Assembly (NCBI GenBank): GCA_910589415.1
Contig: OU342631.1
Coordinates: forward strand, 60,540,598-60,604,597
DNA: 64,000 nt
Direction: 5' to 3'
DNA from: Malachius bipustulatus
Lineage: Eukaryota; Arthropoda; Insecta; Coleoptera; Melyridae
Shown: positions 34,111 to 60,498 of the stretch, piece after piece
Position numbering within the stretch: position 1 is the first letter of the stretch
How the letters are laid out: the number at the start of each line of letters is the position of its first letter
The notes under the pieces: model-generated
The model's input: only the letters and a program-made list of their open reading frames with translations
The model's database searches: none
Told to the model about the DNA's origin: nothing
Translations under genes and position numbers: made by a program

Positions 34111-35517
34111 TAGACAACATCGTGTATCTATCGCCTTCTCTTTTCCGTTCACATGTGTTCTAATATCTTCTCTGTGCCCACTCAATAAAAACCCATTATA
34201 TCTAATATCATTCAGCCAACAAGGTATATCATAAATGCAGAGATTCTACAAAGTACTTATAATATCAATACGTAATTATTGTATTGCTAAAAGTGCAAGT
34301 TAATTATTATTTCTAAAAAATTCAGCCACATAAAAAACTATTGAGATCAGTAATTATTAAGGAGTGTTCAGTTAGACACATTAGTTTGTGTATCTTATAT
34401 ATTCATACATTTCTGGTTATATTCAACATCACAATAACGTATTGTTTTTAGATTTATAAGAGGATTTCAAAAGTTATTTGCATTGTTTTGTTACAAGTGC
34501 AAAGTAATCTATATTTTTTTGAGGACAATGTAGAATGTAGATTATTTTGCTTAAAATATCTATATGAAATTTATCAACTACTTTTCTACTTATCTAATCA
34601 TCATCATTATGTAAAAATACAAGTGCAGTCCGCTTTTTATTTGTTTAATTTATTATTATTTATTAGCGTATTTTATTCATTAGGTATACTTACAGGCTGT
34701 CCCTTTCTTTTAGAGCTCACTTATGTGTATCTTGTAAATACTAAGAGATATAGAGTTGATTAAATTACATAATAATTGCGCTCTGAATATCCTAAAAAAC
34801 TAAAAACCCCAATTTTTTATTTTCTCAAAACTCCTTTGTTATTTGAAGTTTAAATTTGAAAGTTGATTTATTGACGCTTGACATTCTGCATTTATTCGTG
34901 TCTCTACTTGATTGTTTTTACCCCAACTAGTTTCGAAGATATGATAGTGAACTTTAGTTTTCTGTGATAAAGTATAAGAAATATTTCTGTGTACAATGAA
35001 CCGTACACCTAATTATCATTTTTTTTTTTAAGATAATCTGTTAGATTATAAACTAGGCAAAAATAAGCGACCAATGTGACGTCACCATAGTTAAATAAAT
35101 CCAAAATTCCGAGCCTTGTTTCCATATCGCATGCCATTGAAATTAAAACTTGTTATCTTTGTCACTTGTTGTTTTATTATTATTTTTCACATCTACCATC
35201 TAACATTATTATTAAAAAATAATAATTACAATCATAAGAAAAACTAAAGTTGACTATCATATCTTCAAAACCAGTAGGCATAAAAACAATCAAGTAGTGA
35301 CACCAATAAATGCAAAATATCAAGCAATGTCAATCAATGCACCAATTTTCAAAGTGAAACTTCAAAATGATAAAGGAGCTTTTGAAAAAATAAACAATTG
35401 CAGTTTTTCAGTTTTTAAGGATATTTCAGAAACGGTTCCAAATATCTTGTGTATGTCTTCACGGATTGAAGATAGCAACAAATACGCACTTTTTCTGTAA
35501 TTTAGTCAACTCTATTG
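34111..35517. other. AT-rich intergenic, no gene recognised
   Basis: Short ORFs only (up to 91 codons at 34488-34763), with no recognised domain and no transposon ends. Confidence 0.5.
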
Positions 35518-37290
35518 ATATTGATTGATATTGATATTGAGGGTGTCAGATGCGCTGCGACCTATTACAGATCTATTGTGCCCCCTCTTCTCTGCTCCTT
35601 TGGAGTATATTCCCTTCATTGAAGCAGCCTCTCCAACTCCGCTTCCCTTAGGAATTTCAGGATTTGAAGGGGATCAAGGTCGGGCAAAGCCCCCCCGTTG
35701 AGCTGGTGTTGGCCCAGAACATCGTTTCTTTCACGTTCTAGGGCTTCGCAGTTCATCAATAGGTGACGAGGCGTCTCGTTTTCTTCCCTGCAGAGTCTGC
35801 AAACGCCATCTTTTTCTATACCAAGTTTCCTCAGGTGTTCATTGAGCTTGCAATGACCTGTTAGGAATCCTGTTAGCATTCTGAATTTCTGAGACTTCCT
35901 TTGTTGAGGGTCAGGAGTTTCCTTGACCTTTCTCGGTTAAAGTTCCCGAGGAGCTCTTTGGATTGTCTCAATCCTGAGAGGTTATTCCAATGGATTTCTC
36001 TCAGTTTTTCTTCTTCTTTCCGAAGTTCTGCCTTGAAAAACGTGTCTTCAAGGCTACAGAATGGTTCTGGTCCTATAAAGGGCGTCGATGCTCCTTTTCT
36101 TGCCAATGAGTGGGCACGTTCGTTTCTCTCAATCCCAGTGTGTCCTGGTATCCATTTGAGGTGAATTTTGTTCTCTCTGCCTAGTTTATTGAGTTTTTGT
36201 AGGCAGTTCCATGCCATTTTTGAGCTGATGATAGGGGAGCTCAGCGTCTTTATGGCTGCTTGACTGTCTGTCAGTATTGCTATTTTCCTATTTTTATAGT
36301 TTCTGTCGAGGTTTATTTGGGTACATACTTCTATTGCGTACAGTTCCGCTTGAAGTATGCTTGGGGATGTTCCCATAGGCTCGGAGTAGTTGGTGCCTGG
36401 CCCATATACTCCTGCCCCAGTTCCCTCGGTGGCCTTTGAGCCGTCTGTGTACCATTTTATTGTACCTTCTTTGAGAGTGTGAATGGATGTGTTGCTCCAT
36501 TCTTCTTTCGTAGACAGTTCCATGATGAAGTTTCTCTTGAAGCTGAATTTCTTGACAGTTTTGTCTTTTGGCATTATCAGGAGGTTTTTACAGATGTTCA
36601 GGGGTTGATTCCCCTCGGTCCGTAGTCCCCCCCCCCTGATCCCCATTCTTGACATTCTGAGTTGAGCCTCTGCGGCACTTCTCTCAATCACTAAGTGCAG
36701 TGGTGTGAGATCTAGAATTACTTCCAACGCTGCTGTTGGGCATGTTCTCATTGCTCCTGTGATGCAGAGGCATGCAAGTCTCTGGATCTTCTCGAGTGTT
36801 TTCCTCGCTGTTATTAGCTTTGTCCTCTTGTACCAGACGACCGCTCCGTATGTGATGATGGGTCTCACTAGCATGGTGTACATCCAGCGTAAAATGGATG
36901 GGTTACAACCCCACGCATTCCCCGCCATTCTCCTGCACACCATGAGTACGGATGTGGCCTTACTTACTGTTGCACTTAAGTGCTTGTTCCACATTAGCTT
37001 CTTATCCAGTGTTATTCCCAGATATTTTACTTCTTCCTTCCATTCTAACTCGACTCCATTTAAGTCGATGGTTTTGAGGTTTGGAAGCTTGTTTTTTCTT
37101 GTGAATGGTATCAGTGTAGTTTTTGTAGGATTGATGTTGAGTCCTATTTCTTGGCACCATTTCAAGGTTATCTTTAACCCCCTCTGTACTATGTCGCAGA
37201 GTGTTCCTTCAAATTTTCCTCTGGCCATGATGACGATGTCATCGGCATACCCGATGCAGGTAATGCCGTTCTCGGTGAGTAGTAGTCAAC
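35518..37290 (-). pseudogene. 5'-truncated LINE with RNase H (R1/LOA/I group)
   Basis: The minus-strand copy starts just before the reverse transcriptase YADD box (GYADDIVIMARG near 37262-37225) and continues in an open frame of 451 codons to 35873. In order: RT C-terminal part and thumb (VKYLGITLDKKLMWNKHL); RNase H at about residues 255-380 (WYTDGSK, LQAELYAIE, LTDSQAAI, IPGHTGIERNERAHSLARKG); then an overlapping frame at 35879-35616 with TGHCKLNEHLRKLG and the zinc-finger-like CRLCREENETPRHLLMNC. The last catalytic Asp of RNase H (usually NERAD) is His. The 3' end carries GGCACAATAGATCTG...GGTCGCAGCGCATC and an ATATCA-repeat tail at 35518-35545. Confidence 0.75.
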
Positions 37291-38717
37291 TCTAGTATCT
37301 CTTAGCATTTACGGGATACCTATGAGCTCTGAAAAAAGGGACACCTGTAGTATGTTACATATTTATTTATTAATACGAGTCTACTTGCTTAAAGTGAACC
37401 TTGTTACATTAAAAATCTGTTACATTATCTTATCATTATATCAGCTAACGTAAGAAAAGAATTATCTTAATTTACATAAAATTTTGGACATTATATAATA
37501 TTTAATTTCTCCCATTGTCACTGAACAACTTATTCTTAGGTAACACTATGTATTTTTGAATTAGTGTTGGTTATCTTTTCAAATTGTACAAGATCATAAT
37601 TCAATAATCACTAAATCTATCGCTAGCAGCAACATATCCACAATATTTAATAATTTATTGGGTAAATGAATATGTGCAAAAAACTTTCAGGGATGATCCC
37701 TTGTTGAAAATTTAGCAGGGTTTTCACATGAAAATAAATAATTTGCCCCTCTCCTGTTGAGATACAAAGATGTTAAATATTTTTTCTTAAAAACTGAACA
37801 AGTTACAGAAATCGAATTAAGTAGGCATAGTTTGCTATTGAAAATACACTCAGTGGACAATTGGTTTTCTTCTACTGTTTTAAACAAGTAAAAACGTGGG
37901 GAACTACTCCATCTTTAAAATACGCCCAGCAACTTTGCTTCCTACTCAAAGTAATTTAATTTTCCGTGCTCTCTTGAAGCTGATCGAATTATTATATCAT
38001 TCATTATATCATGAAGTAAATAAATATAATTAATATTAAGTAGGTATATACAAAAATTTCGTTTTTACGTGGTGATACATCGTTTATATTTTTCTGTACT
38101 CTTTTTTGATGTATTAATGCATCCAGGGACAAAACACCATTTTATTCGCACTCATAGTTTTCATTAAATTTCGCGGACCGAACTATAATATTATAACAAA
38201 TTAAGAAACTGGCGAAATGGAAAAAAAAACTGGAAATGGAACCCTAACAGGAAATTAATTATAACATTTTTACCTAATGATAAAAGATTAAGCTTACCTT
38301 ACTGAAGGTTACACAAACTAGTAACAACACTTAAGATAACACCAACCAGTGAAACATTGAAATGTAACGAAAATTCTGTTCATTTGTAGAATACAAATTT
38401 ATTTGATTCAATAAACCATGGAACAGGTATACATGTGCTTTGCTACTTTGCTGGTAGTCCAGGAAGTACTCCTCGAACAGTCACGACACATCTTGACCTG
38501 CATGAACCCCTTGACGCGTCTTACTTCTTGCCTTTTCCTTTCTTCCCTGTTCCTCTAACTTCACTTCTCGGCTATCTCTCAATTAGTTCCTTAAGCCTTC
38601 GTGAATTTCATTCATTTGATAACTTGCCGTTCGATGAGTCACATTCTTAGAATTAATATTTGATTTAAGAACGGTTGTATTACCCTGCACTGTTTTGATT
38701 ATCTGGGTGTCTTTCAG
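37291..38717. other. Spacer upstream of NNT coding exons; possible NNT 5' intron
   Basis: No recognised gene. It ends in CTGGGTGTCTTTCAG (38703-38717), a good splice acceptor 17 bases before the NNT start codon. Part of this stretch is therefore probably a 5' untranslated intron whose upstream exon and promoter I cannot place. Confidence 0.45.
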
Positions 38718-38734
38718 GAATAAGAAAAATCAAG

Positions 38735-53538
<14,804 letters not shown>

Positions 53539-53984
53539 AACAGGTGAGGAGTAAAGGTTTTTATGCATGATTGTAACATTTTTTTTTTTTTTTTTGGTTG
53601 ATCATAGTTTCTTTTGAAATTAAGTTGTTATCTATAATGGTAGTTTTTCAACAGAAACAGTATGCAGGGTGTTGTGGAAAAATAGGTTAAGCTCTCAGCC
53701 ATAGATTGTTTTGAGTTGAGACTCAAGATATTCAAGATGTTCAATGGTGTTCATTTGAAATTATTTTTTTTTATTGGTAACTTCGTTGTTTCTTGGAATA
53801 TTCAGTTGAAAATCTGGCACATACTTCTTTCTTATGTCAGCATTTTTTACGAAATTTTTCCCAAAAGAATTCCTTTGAAGGATTGTCTGATTCGGGTTTG
53901 CCGGAAGCACCTTAGCCTCATGGGCTTATTGCGTTTACCCCCGTTGTTTCATGTAATCCATTCCGTCAGTCTGGTTCCCTGAAC

Positions 53985-54300
53985 TAGTATGTATAGCCCC
54001 ATCACTGGATGAGTGTCACATTCTTCCGGACTCATTTTTGGTTGCCCATATAAGTATTTCCTGTCTTCTGCGGTCCAGAGCTTCACATTGGCACAGAACA
54101 TGTTTGGCTGTCTCTTGGGCCTTGCTGCATTCTCGGCAGCTTAGCCTCCATTGAACAATCCTATTTTATTTAAATGTTCTTTTAGGACAATATGTCCCGT
54201 TAGTAATCCCACTGTGATAGGATAGGCAACTGATTCCTACTAAGTGATAGTAGTTCTTCAGTTGTCTTCTTTACTGAAAGGTATTTTTTTTAGATCAAGC
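53985..54300 (-). pseudogene. LINE C-terminal zinc-finger fragment (R1/LOA-like)
   Basis: The minus strand reads LTGHIVLKEHLNKIGLFNGG, then CRECSKAQETAKHVLCQCEA with a C-X2-C-X9-H-X3/4-C pattern, and LDRRRQEILIWATKNESGRM before a stop. This matches the tail that follows RNase H in the element at 35518-37290. Lies downstream of the NNT stop. Confidence 0.6.
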
Positions 54301-55345
54301 TTACATTTATTTTTCTCAGTCTTGTAAAATTTTGATTTATGGCTTGGTGCATGAGATGCTTCAACTTATTTGACTATGTGTCATTGATCAACTCTCTTTT
54401 TTATGCTGGTAGTCGAGTCAAATTAGACAAAAAATGTTGGTTTTATCGTGAAAATCATGTAGCTCCAAGAATTTTGGGAATCTGTAGTGGGTGGTTTCCT
54501 GAAGAATCGTTTTGTAAAACCATGTTTCACAAAAGATTGTAAGCGATGGGGGGGTTGGTTAGTTGAAAGTTTAGACAAAAACCATAAAAATTAAATACAT
54601 TATTTTATGGACATGTTGAGTTTAATGTGTTCTATAACACCCATTTCCTCCCTTCGCGCTGCTATTCTCGTTGAACAAAATTTTACAAAAAGGATGCTGG
54701 CATAAGAAACGCATATGTGCAAAATTTCTACTGAATACTTTGAGAAACAATAAAATTATGAATAAAAAACTTTTTTTTAATTGCAACTTAAAACATCCCT
54801 TATCTTGAAAACGTGACACATGAAAATGTGAAAAATGACATAAGGAAAGTCCCATTATATTTGACCATTCTGACTATAAGCTTGACCTACTTTTTCACTT
54901 ATAAGTAAAAGGAAAAAAAATAATCATTATATGAATAGAAATTCAATAAAAAAAACTCAACAATAATAATTGTAGCTCACAGATAATTCTTGCCTGGCAC
55001 AAACTACAGAAAGGCCTAGATTTGAAATTATTTGACTTGTCCCGACTCGAGGCAGCCGTGAGGTTAGCCCCTTCCCTGTATGTACATAATTTCTCTTAAG
55101 ATAAATCAACTAAAACACATACTTTCTTATTTTTACCTTATTTGGATTCTAAACATTTTATTATGCTGTTCAATAAGTTGCCCCCTGGATGATACTACTT
55201 TTTTTAACATTTCCCGTTTTAAAGATTTCCCTATCAAAAATACAAAATGAAAACCAGTAGTTTTTTACAGCTGCAGTTGAAGAAAGTTAATGACACTAAT
55301 GATATTAGCAAAATGCAATTGCAATGTTACAAAAATTTACAATAG
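54301..55345. other. Spacer downstream of NNT, no gene recognised
   Basis: AT-rich. AATAAA words near 54748 and 54761 could serve a 3' end, but nothing ties them to NNT. Confidence 0.4.
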
Positions 55346-55529
55346 ATAAAAATAATGTTACAACAAACCGTAGGTAGGTAGGTCTTAATGAGTATAAAGA
55401 CAAATCAATAGCCTGTCGTATTGGAGTCGGGTTTTAACCCATCGTCCTGACAGTTGTCAAGTCTGGAGTGCCCGAGAACCCAAATAAAGAGTTTTCGACT
55501 CAGGCAGCAACACACATCCAACCAGACCA

Positions 55530-55586
55530 CCAAAAGCACGGACGGCCGTTTCGGTCTCATTAGACCTCGTCAGCGTACTATATTGG
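55530..55586 (-). ncRNA. Hammerhead ribozyme, copy 1
   Basis: On the minus strand: CCAA, TAT, AGTACG, then the core CTGACGA, stem II GGTCT-AATG-AGACC, then GAAA, a self-complementary stem III ACGGCCGT, the cleavage triplet GTC and CGTGCT, T, TTGG. Stem Ia pairs AGTACG with CGTGCT (one G-U); stem Ib pairs CCAA with TTGG. Predicted cut after the C at 55541. All core bases fit the hammerhead consensus. Confidence 0.88.
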
Positions 55587-55980
55587 AGAGTCCGGAAGGA
55601 TATGAATCGCTGCATGAATCGAAAACCCTATATGGAATCTCATTCAACCGGTTACCAGTGACCTCGAGACAGAGCGACATCTATCAAGAGAAACAACAGG
55701 CTCCCAGCCAAAACAAAACTCCAATGTGTATTATGGGTTGCAGACACTCCAGGGGCTACGAGACTGACATCAAATATGCATATTAAAAAGCCGAAGTATA
55801 CTCAAAAGTCACAACAAACCGTAGGTAGGTAGGTCTTAATGAGTATAAAGACAAATCAATAGCCTGTCGTATTGGAGTCGGGTTTTAACCCATCGTCCTG
55901 ACAGTTGTCAAGTCTGGAGTGCCCGAGAACCCAAATAAAGAGTTTTCGACTCAGGCAGCAACACACATCCAACCAGACCA

Positions 55981-56037
55981 CCAAAAGCACGGACGGCCGT
56001 TTCGGTCTCATTAGACCTCGTCAGCGTACTATATTGG
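55981..56037 (-). ncRNA. Hammerhead ribozyme, copy 2
   Basis: No difference from copy 1 was seen by eye, 451 bp downstream. Predicted cut after the C at 55992. Cleavage at successive copies would release 451-nt monomers. Confidence 0.88.
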
Positions 56038-56431
56038 AGAGTCCGGAAGGATATGAATCGCTGCATGAATCGAAAACCCTATATGGAATCTCATTCAACC
56101 GGTTACCAGTGACCTCGAGACAGAGCGACATCTATCAAGAGAAACAACAGGCTCCCAGCCAAAACAAAACTCCAATGTGTATTATGGGTTGCAGACACTC
56201 CAGGGGCTACGAGACTGACATCAAATATGCATATTAAAAAGCCGAAGTATACTCAAAAGTCACAACAAACCGTAGGTAGGTAGGTCTTAATGAGTATAAA
56301 GACAAATCAATAGCCTGTCGTATTGGAGTCGGGTTTTAACCCATCGTCCTGACAGTTGTCAAGTCTGGAGTGCCCGAGAACCCAAATAAAGAGTTTTCGA
56401 CTCAGGCAGCAACACACATCCAACCAGACCA

Positions 56432-56488
56432 CCAAAAGCACGGACGGCCGTTTCGGTCTCATTAGACCTCGTCAGCGTACTATATTGG
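56432..56488 (-). ncRNA. Hammerhead ribozyme, copy 3
   Basis: No difference from copies 1 and 2 was seen by eye. Predicted cut after the C at 56443. Confidence 0.88.
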
Positions 56489-56824
56489 AGAGTCCGGAAG
56501 GATATGAATCGCTGCATGAATCGAAAACCCTATATGGAATCTCATTCAACCGGTTACCAGTGACCTCGAGACAGAGCGACATCTATCAAGAGAAACAACA
56601 GGCTCCCAGCCAAAACAAAACTCCAATGTGTATTATGGGTTGCAGACACTCCAGGGGCTACGAGACTGACATCAAATATGCATATTAAAAAGCCGAAGTA
56701 TACTCAAAAGTCACAACAAACCGTAGGTAGGTAGGTCTTAATGAGTATAAAGACAAATCAATAGCCTGTCGTATTGGAGTCGGGTTTTAACCCATCGTCC
56801 TGACAGTTGTCAAGTCCGGACTCT

Positions 56825-56881
56825 CCAATATAGTACGCTGACGAGGTCTAATGAGACCGAAACGGCCGTCCGTGCTTTTGG
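56825..56881 (+). ncRNA. Hammerhead ribozyme in the inverted copy
   Basis: The same 57-nt motif on the + strand in the inverted segment: CTGACGA at 56838-56844, stem II 56845-56858, GAAA 56859-56862, GTC ending at 56870. It would be active only in RNA transcribed from the + strand. Confidence 0.88.
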
Positions 56882-57095
56882 TGGTCTGGTTGGATGTGTG
56901 TTGCTGCCTGAGTCGAAAACTCTTTATTTGGGTTCTCGGGCACTCCAGACTTGACAACTGTCAGGACGATGGGTTAAAACCCGACTCCAATACGACAGGC
57001 TATTGATTTGTCTTTATACTCATTAAGACCTACCTACCTACGGTTTGTTGTGACTTTTGAGTATACTTCGGCTTTTTAATATAAAAATAATGTTA

Positions 57096-58585
57096 TACTG
57101 GCAACAGTGTTGATTTTATTTTATTTTTGTACCACATCAGTTTGAAAGCATTTAAGTTGTATCAGCTTTTGATCGTGTCCAATTTTAGTTGGTGTTAGTT
57201 TTCTTAAGCTGTCATATTTTCACAAGAAAGCGGACAGCATCTACTTCCACAGTACACAGAAAAAGCACGTTCCTACATAATCAGAACACCAGCATAAATA
57301 AATTCTTAATGCTGTAGAGTAAAGCCTAGATGAAATCAAATCAAATCCTAGCAAGATCAGATTTTCAATCGTTTACAAAAATATACATATAAATATGGAA
57401 ATGAGTTCTGTTCTGTAATACAAGGACCTGTTTGACGGCAGGTGTCACTCCTTTTTTAACTACAGATAAAACATAATTTATGTAGAAGGCTCATATCCTT
57501 CTACGATCACAAAAGCAGTGTTGCAATATTTTTCAAAACATAAATGACTATTTTTTTAAAGCCACAAATGACTTTAAAATAAATGAAGATATATATTGGC
57601 AATTTTGCATCCATATTCGTGATCACTTCCGCTGAACCAGTACCTAACATAGTACCTGACCTTAATTACATTTCAAATATGAAGTCGTCTTTCAACTTGA
57701 GAAAAGGTAATGGCTTTACATCTTCGTAAATCCAAAGCAATAGGCAAATCAGTCAGATCAATAAATAGCCCCCTGGCAGGTACAAGGAATCTTACAATAA
57801 TGCTGAACATTTTGAAGTTTGAATCCCTTTGCCTAGCCAGCGGCTGCAGTGGTTCCTAACAAGTTAACTATCGAATACCAATGTTTTGTCAATTTATTAT
57901 TGGACCTTGGATTTTTTATTCTTAAGAATCAATAAAAAATAGCATTTTTTAGATGAAAAAACAAATTGTGGAAATTAGCTTCACAGATCTATAACAAAAA
58001 ATTATTTGTCAAAGCTTCGTTTAAGCATTTAGAAACACTTACCTACCGATACAAATAATATTACCGAACTAATGTTGATTGTAGTTTTTGCAGTAGTAAA
58101 TAATATCCTGAGAAAAGGTAACTGTTTGAGTAACGCTGTGGGTCAGAAGTCTATTTACAAATATTTACCAGTTTATGATGTATTCCCTACTGTGAAGGAC
58201 TTATTACTGTCTCTGTTCGTTTTCAAGTGGAAAGACCATTTCATATTTGAAATCTACCATCCAGATGTGTCACTTATTGAACACCTATATAGTAAGTTGA
58301 GATCAAAATTTTGTTGTAACGTTTTCCACTTTAAGTTTAAATTGAAATGTCTACTAATAGTCTACTAATGTCTACTAATTTTTTTTTTCTGTTAATATAT
58401 AGGAAGTCTGCGCTGGATAATCAGATGAACGATACAGAAATTCCTCCAACCTTGAAGCACTCTTGTAATGATTGTCTTCTTTTAAGCTTTTCTGAGATCC
58501 AGTAAGATACATTTCTCAGTATTTCATTCAAAATCGTCTTTTCCTTTTGCCGCCCATAAAGGAAACTGGCTGAAACGAATTTAAA
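57096..58585. other. Spacer, no gene recognised
   Basis: A 98-codon + ORF (58072-58368) has no domain I recognise. AT-rich, no transposon ends seen. Confidence 0.45.
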
Positions 58586-58589
58586 TTGT

Positions 58590-58812
58590 AATTGATTGGG
58601 GGCTAGGTTGTGCCGTGGTCCATGGAGCTTTTCTCCGAACGTTTCATCTGTAGCTGCGTTATACATCATCAGCGTAACGTGTGTGCAAGCAATGCTTCCA
58701 CAACCGATAACAGTTATCAGTGCACACGTAACCGCTGATGATGTCTACCGCAGCTATAAATGAAACGTTCCGAGCAAATCTCCATGGACCACGGCCTGAA
58801 ACCAATTACGAT
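58590..58812. repeat. Inverted repeat with about 95-bp arms
   Basis: Left arm about 58605-58700 and right arm about 58718-58812 share GTGGTCCATGGAG, CGTTTCATCTGTAGCTGCG and CATCATCAGCGTAACGTGTG (left-arm spelling). The two flanking 82- and 86-codon ORFs both begin in the arms and share ETF-LHGPR only for that reason. Confidence 0.7.
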
Positions 58813-59754
58813 TTAAATAAAACCGGCCGGGGAAGCCTACACACATCAATGACTGAAACAAAGTTAGATAATTTTTCATCATTTAACACAGTCGAGGGAA
58901 AAAGTGTAGGGCTAAGGATTGAGAATAAAGGAAAACTTTTTATCCTGCCTCTTTGTTGTTGCGATCTCACTTTCGTCTCAGTAGTAAGATTAAAATAGGT
59001 GCTACCTAAAATGAATACAACATACAAATACTATTAATTGCTCATGGTGAAAAAGTGATCATGATTGTGGTAAATGATGAAATATTTTCTGGATTTCATA
59101 ATTTTGTTTTAAAGATAATATTTTTTTAAATTTCATGAGCTGTGGATAAGGTCTAGCCTTAAAAGTATATCTCATAACGGACCCCCAAGTGGAGAGAGGG
59201 ATCCGGCCAAAATTCTCGTAAATTTCAGGATTGGTTGTATTCCATGAGTAGATCAGAAGTTTCCCTTAGCACAAGACCAGAAAAAGTTGTTTTCTCGAAA
59301 TATTCACCTCTATAATCTCAGTAACCAAAATAGTTTGCATTCATGCATATTTCTATTTGGTAAATTTAGGCTTTCCTAATTGTTTTAAAGAGAAATACTG
59401 AATAATTGATCATTTGTTGAGATTGAAAAGATACTTCTGTTGTTACGTTACACTTTGAGTCTTTTAAGCCATAAATCGGGAAAACATTTCAATCTGTGAC
59501 CTCATTTCGTAATAGCTTTGACTTGGACTAACATGTCACAAATTACAAATTTCTCTTAATTTTCTCAAAAGTGGCTTAATTAACAGAGTTGGAATGCGGC
59601 AAAAAAAGCAGCTTTTCAATCTTAACAAATTATACACAGTGTTTAAAAATTCTCTGTACCCTTCATCAAATCCTTGAATTATGAATTGAAAAATGTATAG
59701 GTGCCTATAGGGTTTTACTTGGCTCAGCAATGATGACATTGTCTATTTTTTCAA
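58813..59754. other. Spacer, no gene recognised
   Basis: Short unrelated ORFs only. Confidence 0.4.
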
Positions 59755-60251
59755 ATGGGACACCTGTATATTATTATATTTTCATATTTTTTGAAAGAAT
59801 CCAGTAAGAATGATTTTGAAAGTTGCGGTTTAAATTAAATAGGTAGTTTATGAGTTATGAATAAATGAAAAACGCTATCTTCTATTTTAAAAGTTGTCTA
59901 CGTTAACAACGGCTTAAGATATCGGAAAACGGCTTACATGTCCCTGTTTTAACTTTTCATGTACTCTCCTATGATATATGTACTTGAAATTTTTATACAG
60001 AGTGATGAAAATGATCAGATTTTTTATCACCCTGTAAAAATTTCATCTACATCATAGGATAGTACCTACATAAAATACATAAAAAGTTCAAATAGGGACA
60101 TGTAAGCCGTTTTCCGATATCTTAAGTCGTTTTTAATGTAATAAACTTTGAGAATTGAAAGTTGCGTTTTTCATTTGTTTATAACTCATCAACTAGTTAA
60201 TTATTTTTTTCTCAGGAAATATGAAAATACATTAATATACAGGTGTCCCAT
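59755..60251. mobile_element. Palindromic element (GATGAAA family, copy 4)
   Basis: The ends are ATGGGACACCTGTATATTA and TAATATACAGGTGTCCCAT. The centre has TACAGAGTGATGAAAATGAT against TTTTTTATCACCCTGTAAAA. It contains GAGTTATGAATAAATGAAAA, ACGGCTTACATGTCCCTGTT and the matching reverse words. Confidence 0.8.
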
Positions 60252-60379
60252 TAAAAAAAAAAGGCAATGTCATTATTGGCGAGCCAGGGAACATCCCGTA
60301 TACATTTTTTTTACATCAATTGGAAGTAAATTAAATTATAAAATTGAGCTGCTTTTTATTTTAATTTTTTTTACTTATG

Positions 60380-60498
60380 GGGCCGGTTGCACGAACGTAA
60401 TTAAAAATCTTTCAGTTAATTCCTGATTTTAAATTGCAAATTTTGAAAATATCATTTTCAATGAGACAAATTTTTCATTACGTTCGTGCAACGGGACA
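60380..60498. mobile_element. Small MITE, GTTGCACGAACGTAAT ends
   Basis: Inverted ends GTTGCACGAACGTAAT (60386-60401) and ATTACGTTCGTGCAAC (60477-60492). The interior shares TTTTAAATTGCAAATTTTGA with the MITE at 62399-62633, so the two belong to related families. Confidence 0.65.

Larger units (their letters stand above)
55346..57095 (-). mobile_element. Hammerhead-bearing tandem retroelement array (retrozyme or non-autonomous Penelope-like)
   Basis: Three full 451-bp direct copies (55360-55810, 55811-56261, 56262-56712) with no difference that I could find by eye, a partial fourth (56713 to about 56815) and an inverted partial copy (about 56816-57080). All are enclosed by the 15-bp duplication ATAAAAATAATGTTA (55346-55360 and 57081-57095). 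Each full copy has a hammerhead ribozyme on the minus strand, which sets the sense orientation. Read in sense, the inverted piece is at the 5' end, as in a 5' inversion made during target-primed reverse transcription. No protein-coding capacity is evident. Confidence 0.85.

Noticed and set aside
36705..37295. 196-codon + strand ORF
   Set aside because: Exact antisense shadow of the LINE reverse transcriptase/RNase H region.
38440..38640. Minus-strand Lys/Gly-rich tail (GTGKKGKGKK then stop) with an AATAAA downstream near 38410
   Set aside because: Looks at first like the end of a small basic protein or processed pseudogene, but an in-frame stop lies a few codons upstream and no family could be named.
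55454..56688. Three identical 110-codon + strand ORFs at 451-bp spacing
   Set aside because: They lie antisense to the hammerhead orientation and are identical only because the DNA repeat is. The peptide has no recognisable domain, and the ORF overlaps the ribozyme itself.
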